A stretch of 64,000 bases of DNA from Cyathus striatus (lineage: Eukaryota > Basidiomycota > Agaricomycetes > Agaricales > Nidulariaceae), in contig JAOVFP010000009.1 of the NCBI GenBank assembly GCA_025738555.1, positions 434,001-498,000 of the forward strand, written 5' to 3'. Shown piece after piece: positions 1 to 11,256 of this stretch (positions within the stretch are counted from its first letter, which is position 1; each line of letters starts with the position of its first letter). The notes under the pieces were generated by a model. The model saw nothing but the letters and a program-made list of their open reading frames with translations. It was not told the origin of the DNA and made no database searches. A program made the translations under genes and the position numbers.

Positions 1-1090
1 TCTTGCTGGCAACGACGACGGCGACGACCAGCGAGGAGAAAGGAATGGGAAGGGATGGAGAGATGCGGAGTTTCGCAAAAAGCAATAATGTTTGTATGAG
101 TTTGTATTTGTATGGCGACGTACTGTATCTCTGGGAGGGGAAACGCGTAACGGAAGTGCTATGATTGGACAACGCCCAAAGCCGGGAGAGATTCACATGC
201 TTATCCAATCACAGCACTTCGGGATTGACGCAACTAATCCCGCATTTTCCCTCTATCGGATACCCCTCCCCTCCTCCCTCCACTTATGATTAGGTAAAAT
301 ATTCTTTCTTGTACAGTCTTTTATTCGATCAGAACATCTATTTAAACCTTCAGCTTCGTCACTCGATTCCTGCTACCTATTTGTATTAGTTCTTACTCCA
401 CTTGTCACCCTATCACCCTACTACATCTTCATATAAACGCAATGCCAACATCGATGCTCATAAAAAAAGTCACCAGAGTAGCAAAAACAATATACGAAGA
501 GTAGTGATCGGAGGAAGTGCCAGAGACTCCCAGTAGGCCTACACAGAAGAAGACAGCGATTCAAGCAGAACGACGTGGTTATCGATAAAGTACAAAAATA
601 CATGGCTCGGGCGGTGACGCAGTGGCGACTCTAAGTCTCAGTCTTGATTCTGAGGAGATCCATCCGGTGTGAATATCACGTGGTGTGAGCCAAGTACCGG
701 AAGCCGGAACTTGGAAGGGCGGAATAAAAGTCTGCGTGGCCCTCGCCCGACCTCTCAACAACCCAGTGAGTACTAACTAGCCCTGGTGCTGTGGGCGTAG
801 CACTTAGAGACAGACCAGCTGACCACCGCCCAACAGACTGCCTCTCTATCTCCACGTCAAATCCCAAGGAACGAAGGAACAAAGGTGCCCCGACACTTTC
901 TGTTCTCCTTCCCCCATCTTCCTACCAACTCTACATCCAAATGCTGAGCATATCAAAGAATATTTCCAAGCGTTTCGTCGTGCGTTTTCTCTATTCAAAC
1001 AACTACAACTTGAGCTAATTCTACTCACAGCGCCCAGCACTGACACCTCGCCGTACCGTATCCACCACCGTACCGCGGCACAACCAAGCT
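1..1090. promoter_or_regulatory. Upstream non-coding region of the CAT2-type gene
   Basis: No convincing gene is seen here. Short open frames exist but none shows a family motif or codon bias. The stretch keeps many CpG dinucleotides, unlike most of the window after 5.2 kb. Positions about 890-930 are copied in degraded form near 31980, which indicates this flank was once duplicated. The promoter and 5' leader of the carnitine acetyltransferase gene must lie here. A pyrimidine-rich stretch precedes the ATG at 1091, but I cannot place a TATA box or transcription start. Confidence 0.5.
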
Positions 1091-3158
1091 ATGCCTTCCA
1101 ACATGCTCAAATATCAGTCCACCCTCCCCCGCCTCCCCGTCCCTACCCTCTCCATCACATGCTCCAAGTACCTCGACACCGTAAAGCCCCTCCTAACCCC
1201 TTCCGACTACGCCCAAACCGAGTCCATAGTCCGCCAGTTCGAGAAGAGTGACACCGCGAAGGAGCTGCAGGCCCGTCTGGAGGCCCGTGCTGCAAGGGGC
1301 GAGGTCAAGAACTGGCTGAGCGAGTGGTGGAATGAGGCAGCGTATATGGGGTATCGCGACCCTGTCGTGGTGTACGTTAGCTACTTCTTTGTCCATGTGG
1401 ATGATAAGAAGAGGAGGGACCCGGCCAAGCGTGCGGGTGCACTTGTGAAGGCAATGTTGGCGTTCAGGGAGATGGTGGAGAGGTCGGTTCGGTTCTATTG
1501 ACTTGGTAAACGTTGCTGAAATGACTGTAGTGGATCCCTGGAGCCCGAAAAAGTAAAAGGCACACCCCTTTGCATGGATTCGTACAAGTGGCTCTTCCAT
1601 GCTAACAGATACCCCGTCATCCCCTCCGACACAGCACGCAAATTTAACCCAGAGACACACAACCACATCGTCGTTCTCCGTCGGAACAGGTTCTACACCG
1701 TCCCTCTGGCACACGCCGACGGATCTCCGCTCTCCGCCGCGGAACTGGAGGTCCAGTTCCAGCGCGTTATCAAGGATGCCGCCGGGAAAGAGAAGGCTGT
1801 TCCCATTGGTGCATTGAGTGGAGATAATAGGGATCTATGGGCGAAAGCTCGGGATGCGTTGGTAGCTAAGGCGGGAAATAAGGAGCTGTTGGAGAAGATC
1901 GAGAGCGCGATGGTGGTGCTATGTCTGGATGAGAATAAGCCTGTCACGAGGGAAGATGTGAGTTGGCAGTGTTGGGTTGGAGATGGGAGGAGCAGGTGGT
2001 ATGATAAGCACCAGCGTGGGTTTCTTTCTTTTTCATGTTTCGAAGATGTGCTGACGCGGTGCAGTTATTGTGTTTGATAACGGACGCTCTGGGTTCCTTG
2101 GTGAACATTCATGCATGGATGGAACACCTACACTGCGCATGAACGAGTTCATACTTGCTTCTGTTCTGCGAGAGAAGATTGATCTGGGGCCCGTCGAGGC
2201 GGACGCGTCGAAGCTCCCTCAACCTGAAGAGCTCAAGTTCACCGTAGACAGCGAAGTCGAGGGACTCGTGCGTGAAGCCGAAACACGCTTCGATGAGCTG
2301 GTCGGCAAGCATGATTTAGTTGTATGTCTTTCCTCCCTCGTAATTTCCATCTCGCTAATGCGTTTACAGGTTTTGCATTACGAAGGATATGGCAAGAATT
2401 TGATGAAGAAGCACCGTTTCTCACCTGACGCGTGGGCGCAGATGGTCAAGCAGCTTGCGTTTAACAAGATGTTTGGACGTCCTGGTGTTACGTATGAGAG
2501 TGCCCAGACCAGGAAGTATCAGCTTGGGAGGACTGAGGTGATCCGTAGTGCCAGCTCGGAGAGTAAGGCTTGGGTTGAGGCCATGAGCAGTTCTGAGCCC
2601 CAGGTTTGTTTGTTTCCCCTCGTTCTTCCAGGATAGAGAAGCTGATGGGTTGCTTTAGGATCCTTTGCATCTCAGAGACCTGTTCGCGAAGGCAGTCAAC
2701 AGGCACATTCAGTATTCTTCTTGGGCTGCGGACGGTCAGGGTGTTGATAGGCACCTGTTCGGGCTTAAGAAGTGTCTTAAGGAGGGAGAGGAAGTGCCTG
2801 AGATATATAAAGACCAGGCGTTTGCGAAGAGCAGTCATTGGGAGCTGAGCACCAGTCAGCTTAGTAGCCCATACTTTGATGGGTGGGGCTATGGCGAAGG
2901 TTCGTCTTTTTCTCTGTCGTGTTCTCAGTCAATGTGCTGATGGTGGACTTAGTGGTACCCGATGGTTATGGCTTATCGTACGCTATTGGAGACGAGTACG
3001 TCCGGTGGACAATTACGTCGTTGAAGAGGAATACACCGGAATTGAGGCATTATCTTGCGGAGGCGGCGACGGAGGTGAGGGATATGCTTGAGGCGGCTGC
3101 GAAGAAGGAGACGAAGGAGGCAACAGGGCATGGTGAGAAGGAGAAGAGCAAGCTTTAA
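1091..3158 (+). CDS. CAT2: Carnitine O-acetyltransferase (choline/carnitine acyltransferase family), six exons
   Basis: Exons are 1091-1482, 1531-2015, 2065-2321, 2370-2603, 2659-2899 and 2953-3158; all five introns (48-55 bp) are GT-AG. They join to a 604-residue protein, close to the usual size of the family. The enzyme transfers acetyl groups between CoA and carnitine so that acetyl units can leave peroxisomes or enter mitochondria. Seen in sequence: an N-terminal LPRLPVPTL motif, the GTPLCMDSYKWLF motif at the first splice junction, WVGDGRSRWYDKH, the active-site segment FDNGRSGFLGEHS with catalytic His at residue 307, and the C-terminal STSQ motif. The last three residues are SKL, a canonical PTS1 peroxisomal import signal. 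The ATG at 1091 opens directly into the conserved N-terminus; an upstream mitochondrial presequence exon is possible but not seen. The gene is CpG-rich and intact, unlike the transposon-filled region that follows. Confidence 0.95.
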
Positions 3159-3716
3159 TAGCTGGCTCTGAGCCGTGGGGATAAGGGAAAAGTATAAAAA
3201 TATCTTACGGTTGATGTCTTCGGATTTATATGTGGAATGGACTGCTTTTATACCTGTAGAAGAATTTAGAAGGTAGATTTATTCGGATGCATGGGAATAG
3301 AAGTGTGTATGGTATCACTGCTCAGATGTAGGCATTATAACAATTGAGATTTTCGTCTATTCGCTGGAACAACCTCCCAATTTCACGTTCATGATCTTAC
3401 TCTGCTTGACTGATTGCTTGTTAATATCTCACTAAATATGGGCTAACGACTTGCTCTAGTTTCTTTAAAATTCCTTCCATTCGATTAGCCCCTTGCAAAA
3501 CTTTGAATGAGTTTCACTACTTAAAGCTTAACTTTACAGCGCCAGGAATGTAGTATGTACTTTTATTTACTTGGCATCCAATTTCAATTTCAATGTTAGA
3601 ATGAATGTGACACCGGCTACCGCCGACATATAACTGCACATTGTAGTTCAAACGTTCATCTGCAATCCCCTTCGTGCTGCAGCTTCAACAATATCCAGAG
3701 CATCTCAGTCTTGAAA
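3159..3716. other. Intergenic region, terminator of CAT2 gene and promoter of next gene
   Basis: No gene is seen in these 558 bases. The 3' end of the carnitine acetyltransferase transcript should fall in the first part. Positions about 3366-3597 are present a second time, decayed and split by a transposon, at 32026-33745. The sequence CTTAAAGC at 3520-3527 is the unoccupied version of the target site duplicated around that transposon. Confidence 0.6.
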
Positions 3717-5203
3717 ATGATTGCTATAAGCTGTCAACGGCATGACTCATTCGATGCACCGGCGCAGCGAAAGCGACGTAGGTCTATTGATAAAGGTGGG
3801 TCGCAGGGCGGTGTAGACATAGCTGTACCATCTGTCAAATTTGATGCAACGGATTTCGAAGCTATCAGAGCAACCCGTCCTGATGTACAAATACTCTCTC
3901 TCAATGACAAGGGCGTGTTCGAGGAAGACGAAGACAAAGACGACGACGACGACGAAGACAAAGACGAAGACAACAGCGAAGACGAAGACAACAGCGAAGA
4001 CGAAGACAATAGTGATTTGCTGTCTTTGGAAAGTGTCCGCCAGATTTCTTTTCAAAAACTTGGGAAACACTTGCAACTGGATGATGCCATTACGCTTTTT
4101 CAACGCATTTACGAGAGTGAAGACGGCAACTCGTTCGAGACCATGAGAAATACAGTAATCGGGGCCGAAAATATAGCCAAAAGATATCGTAGAGATACTG
4201 GAACTAAATCTTCGCAGCGTGCTATAAGATTCCTGACATTAATGACCTACTCCTTTGATGCCAAAGCTTCTTATCAAATGGCTCGCCTTATTGTGGCCGC
4301 GCATGAAAATCAATTATTCGATTCAATGTGTGCGCTATGGTCAGAAGGTCTAATTGATCCCCGTAAGCCCATTACTGCACCACTCATGCTTCGATTATAC
4401 ACTCATGAATCTTCATTTATCAGTGAAGTTAGCTATGTCTTTTAGTTCTAAATATACAAGTGACATGCAACCGCAAGTTGATAAAATCAAGAACGAGGTC
4501 ACTACCACTGTCTGATGTCCCCTCCAAATACTCATCTGGTTGTTTTCATAGCTTTTAGAAATGCTCAAATATGAAAGGAATATTAAAACGATAAAGTTTA
4601 TTCCATGCTGTATTGCACCAATCGCACGCGCTCTCGAATTGTCTGTAAGTGTTACGCGGGGTACAATAATTGTTGGATAAACTAAGTTCCGCCACTGTAG
4701 GCTATTCCCACTTACTTTCTTCAAATGTTATCCTATGCAACAGGATTATCCTTGCAGGAGTTAGATAAAGCTAAAAATGTTGCAAGTAAAGAAAATATGA
4801 TAATTTTGCCAAAAGGAGCATCAGTTTTTTTCCTTGATGGCATTTTAACCTTTCAGAAGGTATGATATGCGTTGTCATTTGATTACTATGATTTGTGTGA
4901 CTAATTTTATCCATCAAGGAAGATATGTGGTATGGACTATGTCGGGGTGAGACGATCACAAAAAAAATGAAAACAGAGCTTACGTTTGATTATGCCAATG
5001 GGAACTACATTGAGCTCCATCGATGGGTAATGCAAGCAACTTATGGTTATCTAAGGCATGGTAGAAAAGACTACATAAAACTTTCTGATGAAAAGGTGGA
5101 AGAAGCTTTTCGTCGTTCAGAAGGGAATAAAATTCCACCGATAATTGATGGATTTGACATACCACCAGATTTTGACAATTCTTTCTTTGAAGATTATTAT
5201 TAA
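3717..5203 (+). CDS. Hypothetical protein with acidic repeat tract, four exons
   Basis: I do not recognise this protein. Best model: exons 3717-4427, 4552-4644, 4701-4859 and 4919-5203, all phase-0 junctions, giving 415 residues. Introns 2 and 3 (56 and 59 bp) have clear GTAAGT or GTATGA donors and AG acceptors. Intron 1 (124 bp, donor GTTAGC) is the least certain. The N-terminal part holds a basic RKRRR patch, then an Asp/Glu-rich stretch at about residues 73-100, which contains three copies of an 18-bp DNA repeat (EDEDNS units, 3963-4013). The rest looks globular and mostly helical, ending in FFEDYY. No signal peptide, membrane segment or catalytic motif is evident. The basic patch plus acidic tract would fit a nuclear protein, but that is speculation. 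The gene keeps some CpG and is not interrupted, so it is probably functional or recently so. Confidence 0.6.
3963..4013 (+). repeat. 18-bp tandem repeat encoding acidic EDEDNS units
   Basis: Almost three copies of an 18-bp unit (GACGAAGACAACAGCGAA) lie inside exon 1 of the hypothetical gene. They keep the reading frame and extend the acidic tract. Copy number of such units often varies between strains. Confidence 0.8.
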
Positions 5204-5880
5204 GACTCTGAATAAAGTATGATTAAAATGTATCTTGATCCAATATATGACTTACAAAATCTCAGCTTTTAGCAATCACTAAATCCTTGGGTCCTTGCTT
5301 CTTTATGTGTAAGGCTATCCAAATATTTCATGTTTTTCTTTAGGCTAACAATACTGTGTAGATGAAATGTCACATTGTTTGCTGTATGTATTGGCACTAG
5401 TGTTTAATTCAAAGAGTAGCTAGCTTCCTTTTTATCTCTCAATCAATGGCAATGCACAGTGAACATTGATGTTCTGTGTGGCCAGTGACAAGTGGAGCAC
5501 CCATTCATGGTCATTTATTCAATCATCAACTTGAAAATTACTCAGGGGAAATCCTTGTACAACACTCAGCTTGGATTCTGCACTTGGCAGTCATTCAACC
5601 CGAACTGACAAAGCTTATCCAGCTCTTAAAGCCACCTTGAACACTTATTTGAGCCAAGGCAGATTGCTGCAATGTCATTGGGATGAATGCACTTTATTCT
5701 TCTCACACATATATGTCACAAAAACTAAGTTTGCCCTGCAATGAATTATGTGACATTGAAATGCCTTAATGCAAAGGCCTGAATGTAATGTCTATACAAG
5801 GACAAAACCACACAAACCATCTTAATACGTGGCTGGTAGTATTGCAATAAATGTATTTGTGGTAATGAATGTGAATGCTC
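5204..5880. other. Non-coding stretch between last gene and first retrotransposon
   Basis: No ORF with recognisable features and no clear repeat. CpG becomes rare from here on, so this marks the change from gene space to the transposon-rich block. Confidence 0.5.
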
Positions 5881-5885
5881 CATAC

Positions 5886-6248
5886 TGTGACAAAGGCTAG
5901 ATGTCTTTGTTCACATGAGAGAGATTTAAGTAATCGAACAAGATATCACTGTTTGAAAACTAGATTCTCTGACCTGTAGTTCTAAAACAAAGGGCTTTAT
6001 ATACATTGTAGATTGACAGATATAATAGAGGGAGAAGTATAGTAGAAAGGAAATATGTAGACTATCTGTCAGGCTAGAAGTGAGACAAGGATGGAACATA
6101 TCTAATGAATGGCTTCAGTTGGCGGAGTCAATAGAACATGAAGACTAAAGGTATACTAAAGGAATGACTAGGGTGAGTAAGTGAATGATGACTATGTAGC
6201 AAGTAGTAAGTGGTATCTGGTGTGACAGACAGAGTCCAGAGTGTTACA
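5886..6248 (-). repeat. 3' LTR of chromovirus 1
   Basis: This 363-bp copy starts TGTGAC and ends TTACA and matches 15975-16337. The left target duplication CATAC is at 5881-5885. The purine-rich strand AGGAGGGCGGA (complement of 6249-6259) lies just inside it and is the likely polypurine tract. Confidence 0.93.
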
Positions 6249-6262
6249 TCCGCCCTCCTAGG
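6249..6262 (-). promoter_or_regulatory. Polypurine tract of chromovirus 1
   Basis: Read on the minus strand, a run of purines (CTAGGAGGGCGGA) ends exactly at the start of the 3' LTR. That is the expected place and composition of the plus-strand primer site of an LTR retrotransposon. Confidence 0.7.
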
Positions 6263-6276
6263 ATTTAACCATAATC

Positions 6277-7137
6277 CTAAACTTTGTCTTGAGGAGAAGA
6301 GTCCATATTGAAGTTGATGGCCAAGAGATATTCATTGTTGGGGGGAGTCAATGTCAATGCCGTTACATTGGTGGCCGGAGTTGCAGAAGTTGCCAAAGTC
6401 GAAGATGAAGTTGCCTGGTTGGGAGCCATTGTAGGAGAGATCATGGTGAGGGGGGAGTGAGTGGATGAAGAGGAAGGAGCCAGATTGTTAGGAGCAGCAT
6501 TATTGAGAGTCGACATGAAACTGGTGTGACGATGGGGGTGAGAGGTATGGGGGGTATTTGAACAAGTTCCCCTGGATTGCTTGAGTTTAAAACCATTGGA
6601 GCAGTTCTCTTTTCCCCTGATGTGGTTAGCCACTTTGTGTCGATAGAAGGCTTGGTTCCATTCCAAGCAGTCTGCCATTCCCAGTGCCATTCGCATGATC
6701 CTTGCTTGCTGGTAACAATCCAAGAGCAGCAATGTGATCTCATCCACTGAGCTAGCACCTGGTGTCATTCCTGGAGGGTTAATTGGAGGGTTGGGCACAG
6801 GACGAAGGTGGAAAAAGAAGAAGCTGGGCGAGACACATCCAGTAGGGATGCGGTAACGATCCATAACATGATTGTATATTGCAAAGCGGTCCTCACCTGG
6901 CATACCCCTATTGAAGATATCTGCAAAATCAGTATAACCAGCAGGGGCATTGGTGGGTTGATGATTATGAAGGCGTTCATCATAGTCCAGGTAGTCCGAA
7001 ACCTGGAGTAAATTACATGAGAGAGAGGCACTAACACCATCCTGGGGGTTGTGTAAAGCGATGCGGGTGTCGTCAGTGGTGGTGATGAGCAGATGCCTAA
7101 TGCGACAGTGGAATTGGCGGTCTAGAGGTAGGGACAT
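6277..7137 (-). CDS. Post-integrase ORF / C-terminal extension of chromovirus 1
   Basis: An open frame of 286 codons from the ATG at 7137 (context CCACCATGTC, a strong initiation context) to the stop at 6277. It is in the same frame as pol: no stop separates it from the chromodomain, so it may be a Pol extension or a separately started protein. The sequence before the ATG is pyrimidine-rich and if translated would give a hydrophobic segment, which looks more like a leader than a fold. The first ~170 residues could be globular; the last ~110 are Ser/Thr/Pro/Asn-rich and low complexity. I recognise no domain, and no env hallmark (signal peptide, furin site, fusion peptide) is seen. Unlike gag and the rest of pol, it has no internal stop. 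Confidence 0.6.
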   Translation of the reverse strand: MSLPLDRQFHCRIRHLLITTTDDTRIALHNPQDGVSASLSCNLLQVSDYLDYDERLHNHQPTNAPAGYTDFADIFNRGMPGEDRFAIYNHVMDRYRIPTGCVSPSFFFFHLRPVPNPPINPPGMTPGASSVDEITLLLLDCYQQARIMRMALGMADCLEWNQAFYRHKVANHIRGKENCSNGFKLKQSRGTCSNTPHTSHPHRHTSFMSTLNNAAPNNLAPSSSSTHSPLTMISPTMAPNQATSSSTLATSATPATNVTALTLTPPNNEYLLAINFNMDSSPQDKV

Positions 7138-10100
7138 GGTGGAAGTGGCTAGAAATATCAAAAAGGCAAGTAAATTAGATAGTAGAAAATAAACGAGTGA
7201 GAGGAGTCTGGGGAGCAGACTGATGAAGAAATGCCTCCTCCTTGATGGCTTTTTATATGGCAAGACCTCCACAGAACCAATGAAGGTGGTGTCTTTGTCA
7301 ATGAAAATTTGTTTGTCATCTTGTGGCAGCTTGCCATTTCCCTTTGGCAGTTTGGAAATATTAGATACCCCAACAAGATCAAGATAATCTTGAACTGCAT
7401 TGAGGTGGGAGATCTCATGGTAAGGGGTCCATGTCATATCACTAGACTTCCATTTAATTTTGAAGATGGCATTTGTTTTCGAGCCTGAGTGTTCTAGGAT
7501 AGAATCAATAGCCCATTCACCATCTGTGTTGTCATTGGTGCCGAGTTGGGTATGATGTCTTCCTGGAAATAGGCAATTGTTGTTAGGGATGTGAGGTCAC
7601 AATAATGAGGCATGAAAGATGTCGTGTATGCCTCATCACTTCAAATGTGGTGGAAGTGCCACCTGGAAGGATTCATTTTTGAAGTCATGTGTGATCAAGT
7701 AGGGTCCTATATACTTAGGGAGTAATTTATGAGCTAATCCTTTAGAAAATTGTATATTTTTTGAAGAAACATATACAAGGTCATCCTTCACAAAAGGAGC
7801 AGCACAATGGTGATGATTTGCATCACGAATCTGTTTCACCTGAGCTGCGATTATGCTGTCATGGGCAGCCATAAGAACGAGTTTGCATTGTAAAGCAAAA
7901 TTGTGCATGGAAGGATACTCCGTTTTTGGCGCAAAGTTCCAAACCATAGATTGCGGCATTCATCCCATATTGAGAAAGAAAGGTGTGAAGCCTGTGCTCT
8001 CAGAACGAGCTGAGTTAATAGCAAACTCAATAGTGGGTAATTTCATTACCCAGTCTTTCTGAGTCTCATCCACACATTGCTGAAGCATTTGGGTGGCAGT
8101 CCGATTAGCATGCTCAGTAGATCTGTCAGTTTGTAGATGGTAAGCACTAGACATCTTCAATTTGGATCCTAACAAATTGTAGAGGTGGTGCCAGAACAAA
8201 CTGGTGAATAAAACATCGTGATCACTTATGATATTATGAGGTATTCCATGTAATTTGTACATGGATTTGAACATTAATTCAGCAACTTCCTTCATATTGT
8301 AATTCATATGACTGGGAATTAAATGCACCATCCCAGTCAGTAGACATATGACGATGGTAATGGAATCGAACATGCCATCACAGTTAATGGATTCAGGTGA
8401 AGGTCCAATGAAGTCTACCCCAATAGATTCCCAAGGTTGGACAGGAACAGGGAGGGGGTTGAGAAGACTGTATGGTTTGTGATTGTTAGGCTTGCTCCAC
8501 TTGCAAGTAGAGCAACTGTCACAAAATAATTTAGTGTCTGACACTAAATCCTTCCACCACACTAAATCACAGAGATAGGAAAGTGTCTTGGCAGGTCCTA
8601 AGTGAGCCAATAAAGAGTGTGCTTCAGATATTATGATTTCACGAGCACTCTGTCCTTGGATGAGAACATGAGGGATGCAAAGAATCCTAGTAGATCCTGA
8701 TCCTAGCATATAGATGAGACCATCCTTAGTGATTTCGAAGTTTTTATGGCCTTTCGGATCATTGAGGATGGCCTTGAAAGTCGGGTCAGTCTCGTATTTG
8801 TTGCAGATGCCTTCAAGCAAGTCAATACTGTTGTCGCCATTGAGGGCATCCATGAACGAAGCATAATTGAATGAGTCTCATTCCACTGTCAGCTCAGATG
8901 CATCCAAATCGGTGAGTTGTTGATCATTATTAGTATCAGAGGTGGTAGTATTGTTTGGCAAGTGTTGCTGACTAATCCCTTCACTGGGCAGTGCTGTAGC
9001 ACTTGTGCTTGCGCCCTCCATTTGTTCCTTAGATCCTCTCAGAATGGGGCGCCCTTTCATCTGTTTTGCAAATGCTTTTGATGTTTCTGGTTTTTGGACA
9101 AGGTGGTCATCTGCAAGCTTGTGTGTTGTCCGCATTTTGGTGTATGTTGACCTTTTAACAGTCTGTTGGGCTGTTTTCGCATTTTTTGACATTTTTCCAG
9201 CCACAAGATCCTTCCCACCTGTTGCTTGTTGTTCTGCTTTTAATGCTAATCATGTCAATTTATGTGTTACACCCTGCGTTACTGGTCTGGGAATTGCAAC
9301 ATGAGCTTGTACTCCTGCCAAAAGAGGGACACTGGTTGTCATAATTTCAGGTGTGTCTTCATTGACAACATCAAAATAAGTGTATTCTGACAGGGAACGA
9401 ACAGTGGCTTGGTTGTCATTGGAGTACATGTGTGATAATGCATCCGCTACAATATTTTCAGCTCCTGGAACATATAAGACCATGAAATTGAATTCTGATA
9501 TTTTCTCCAGCCATCTTGCTTGTCTACTGGATAGGTTTTTCTGGTTCAGCAAGTGAACCAGTCCTTTATGGTCTGTGACCCATTGGAACTTGGTACCTTG
9601 CAGGATATCGTGGTGTCTTAACATCGTTTCAACACTGGCCAACATCTTGATTTCATGTATGGCATAATTCTGCTGAGCAGAGTTCAACTTAGCAGAGTAG
9701 AAGGCTGCCATGTGTGATGTTTTCCATTCATTACCCTGATACACCAAGCTGGCAATACCTGTTAAGCACCCATTGGTGATCATCCAAATGGGTTCCACAT
9801 TCTGTGAGTAGTTTAGTGGTTTTTGGCTGTGATTGTGGAATTGATGTACTAATTTTTTGACATCTTCAAAGACCCATTGCTCAGTGTATGTCCACTTGAA
9901 TGCAACAGTATCTCCCACGAGAGCAGTTAGTATTCCCATAGGGATACGAACTAAAGGTAAGTCATCTGCTAAATATCCAACAGATCTGATGAATCCTTGA
10001 AGCAGGTCTCAATTAGTTGGTGTCTTCCAGTTAATGACATTATCAACTTTGTCCAGGTCCATTTGAATACCTCAGGAGTTGATTATCCTACTGAGTAATT

Positions 10101-11256
10101 TGAACTTGGAGGGTAAAAAATTGAGTTTCTTTCAGCTAAGGTATAATTTTTCCTGTTGTAATATGTCTAGAATTATTTTAACATGCCATATGTGTTCCTT
10201 CAGGGTACCAGAAAATATCACAATATCATCAAGGTATACGTAGATGAATTTTCCAAAATGCATGGAAAATATGTGGTTCATTAAGGCCTGGCAGGTGGCT
10301 GGTGTGTTGCAATCACCCTGCTGGACCACAAGACTGACCATATTCCCATCTGGTGTAGTTAATGCCGAGTATTCTATGTGCTCAGGAATTATGCGTATTT
10401 GTTCAAACACTCCCTTGAGATCTAGCAGTGAAACGAAAGTCCCTTCCTTAGCTACTCGACGAAAAATGCTTTCAGGGTCAGGTAGTGGGGAAGATGACTT
10501 CTGTGTATTCTTATTGTGCTCTCATAAGTCAAAAACCATTCGCAGCTCTGCTGGTTCACCATTCTTATGTGGCTTAGGTATTAGCAGCATTGGTACAGTG
10601 TTTCGTGCTGTGGTTATGTGCCAGTGTCCACTTTTCAAATATGCATCTCGTTGCTCCCTCCACTGTGCTTTAAATGCCTTGGGACATTGGGATGGCCACC
10701 AGGGATAAACCTTATCTTCATCTATCAGTGGTATGGTATGGTTTATTGCACATAGAGGTGGTAAATTGGTTTCTGATACTTCTTTGCACAGTGGTAATGC
10801 ATATGTAGTTAATTCTCAATGTGCATTTGAGATTTCGTTATTCTCAAATGGCTCAATACTTCGAGCCGCTACACTAGTTGTTGCTGTGCCACTGATTGGT
10901 AGTGACTGTTCACTACCTATTATAATTCTCGTTGGGTTTAAACCAACCCATGCTTGGTGTTGGTAGAGCCAAGGTGTTCCAAGTATAATATCATAGTGAG
11001 TAACATTTATTATATCAAATTTTTGCTCTTCTTTGATACTTTTATATTCAAATGTTACAGTTGCGCTGCTATTAATAACAGACCGGGAACCCTGAACCGC
11101 TAGTTGAAGCCCTAAGGGTTTCTCAAGGTAATGTAGTTTCAGCTTAAGTTGTGTTGCTAATGTCATTGACATAAAGTCCCCTAAGGAACCTGAGTCAACA
11201 AGTGCGCATGCGGGGTGTCCATTAACTTGAACTGTTAGTGTTAGAGGTTTTGGCAT
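7138..11256 (-). pseudogene. pol of chromovirus 1: protease, RT, RNase H, integrase, chromodomain
   Basis: From ATG 11256 a single frame runs through the whole stretch. Protease (about 10850-11256) has the LVDSGS motif. RT (about 9960-10790) keeps LLDLKGVFEQ and the YLDD catalytic box near 10225. RNase H (about 9400-9900) keeps the WVTDHKGL segment. Integrase (about 7960-8800) shows the H-C-C zinc-binding residues, VDFIGP, ISDHD and a glutamate in DRSTEHANRT. A GPY motif (KYIGPYLI, about 7710) follows. A chromodomain (about 7290-7480, with FKIKW and TWTPYHEI) should tether integration to modified chromatin. In-frame stops are almost all TGA, for example 7960-7962 and a TGA pair near 7636, at places where family members usually have Arg. 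Confidence 0.88.

Noticed and set aside
92..289. 65-codon open frame upstream of CAT2
   Set aside because: No motif, no coding bias, typical chance frame in the promoter region.
605..690. tRNA-like fold in the CAT2 upstream region
   Set aside because: A weak A-box-like GCAGTGGCGA is present but no consistent acceptor stem or B box.
1193..1714. Long minus-strand open frame over CAT2 exons 1-2
   Set aside because: It is antisense to a well-supported coding exon and crosses its intron; a shadow frame.
6441..7040. Second-frame ORFs over the post-integrase ORF of chromovirus 1
   Set aside because: Overlap the longer in-frame reading and show no independent features.
6277..7137. Envelope gene of an errantivirus-like element
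   Set aside because: The hydrophobic stretch lies before the likely start codon, and no signal peptide, cleavage site or fusion peptide is visible.
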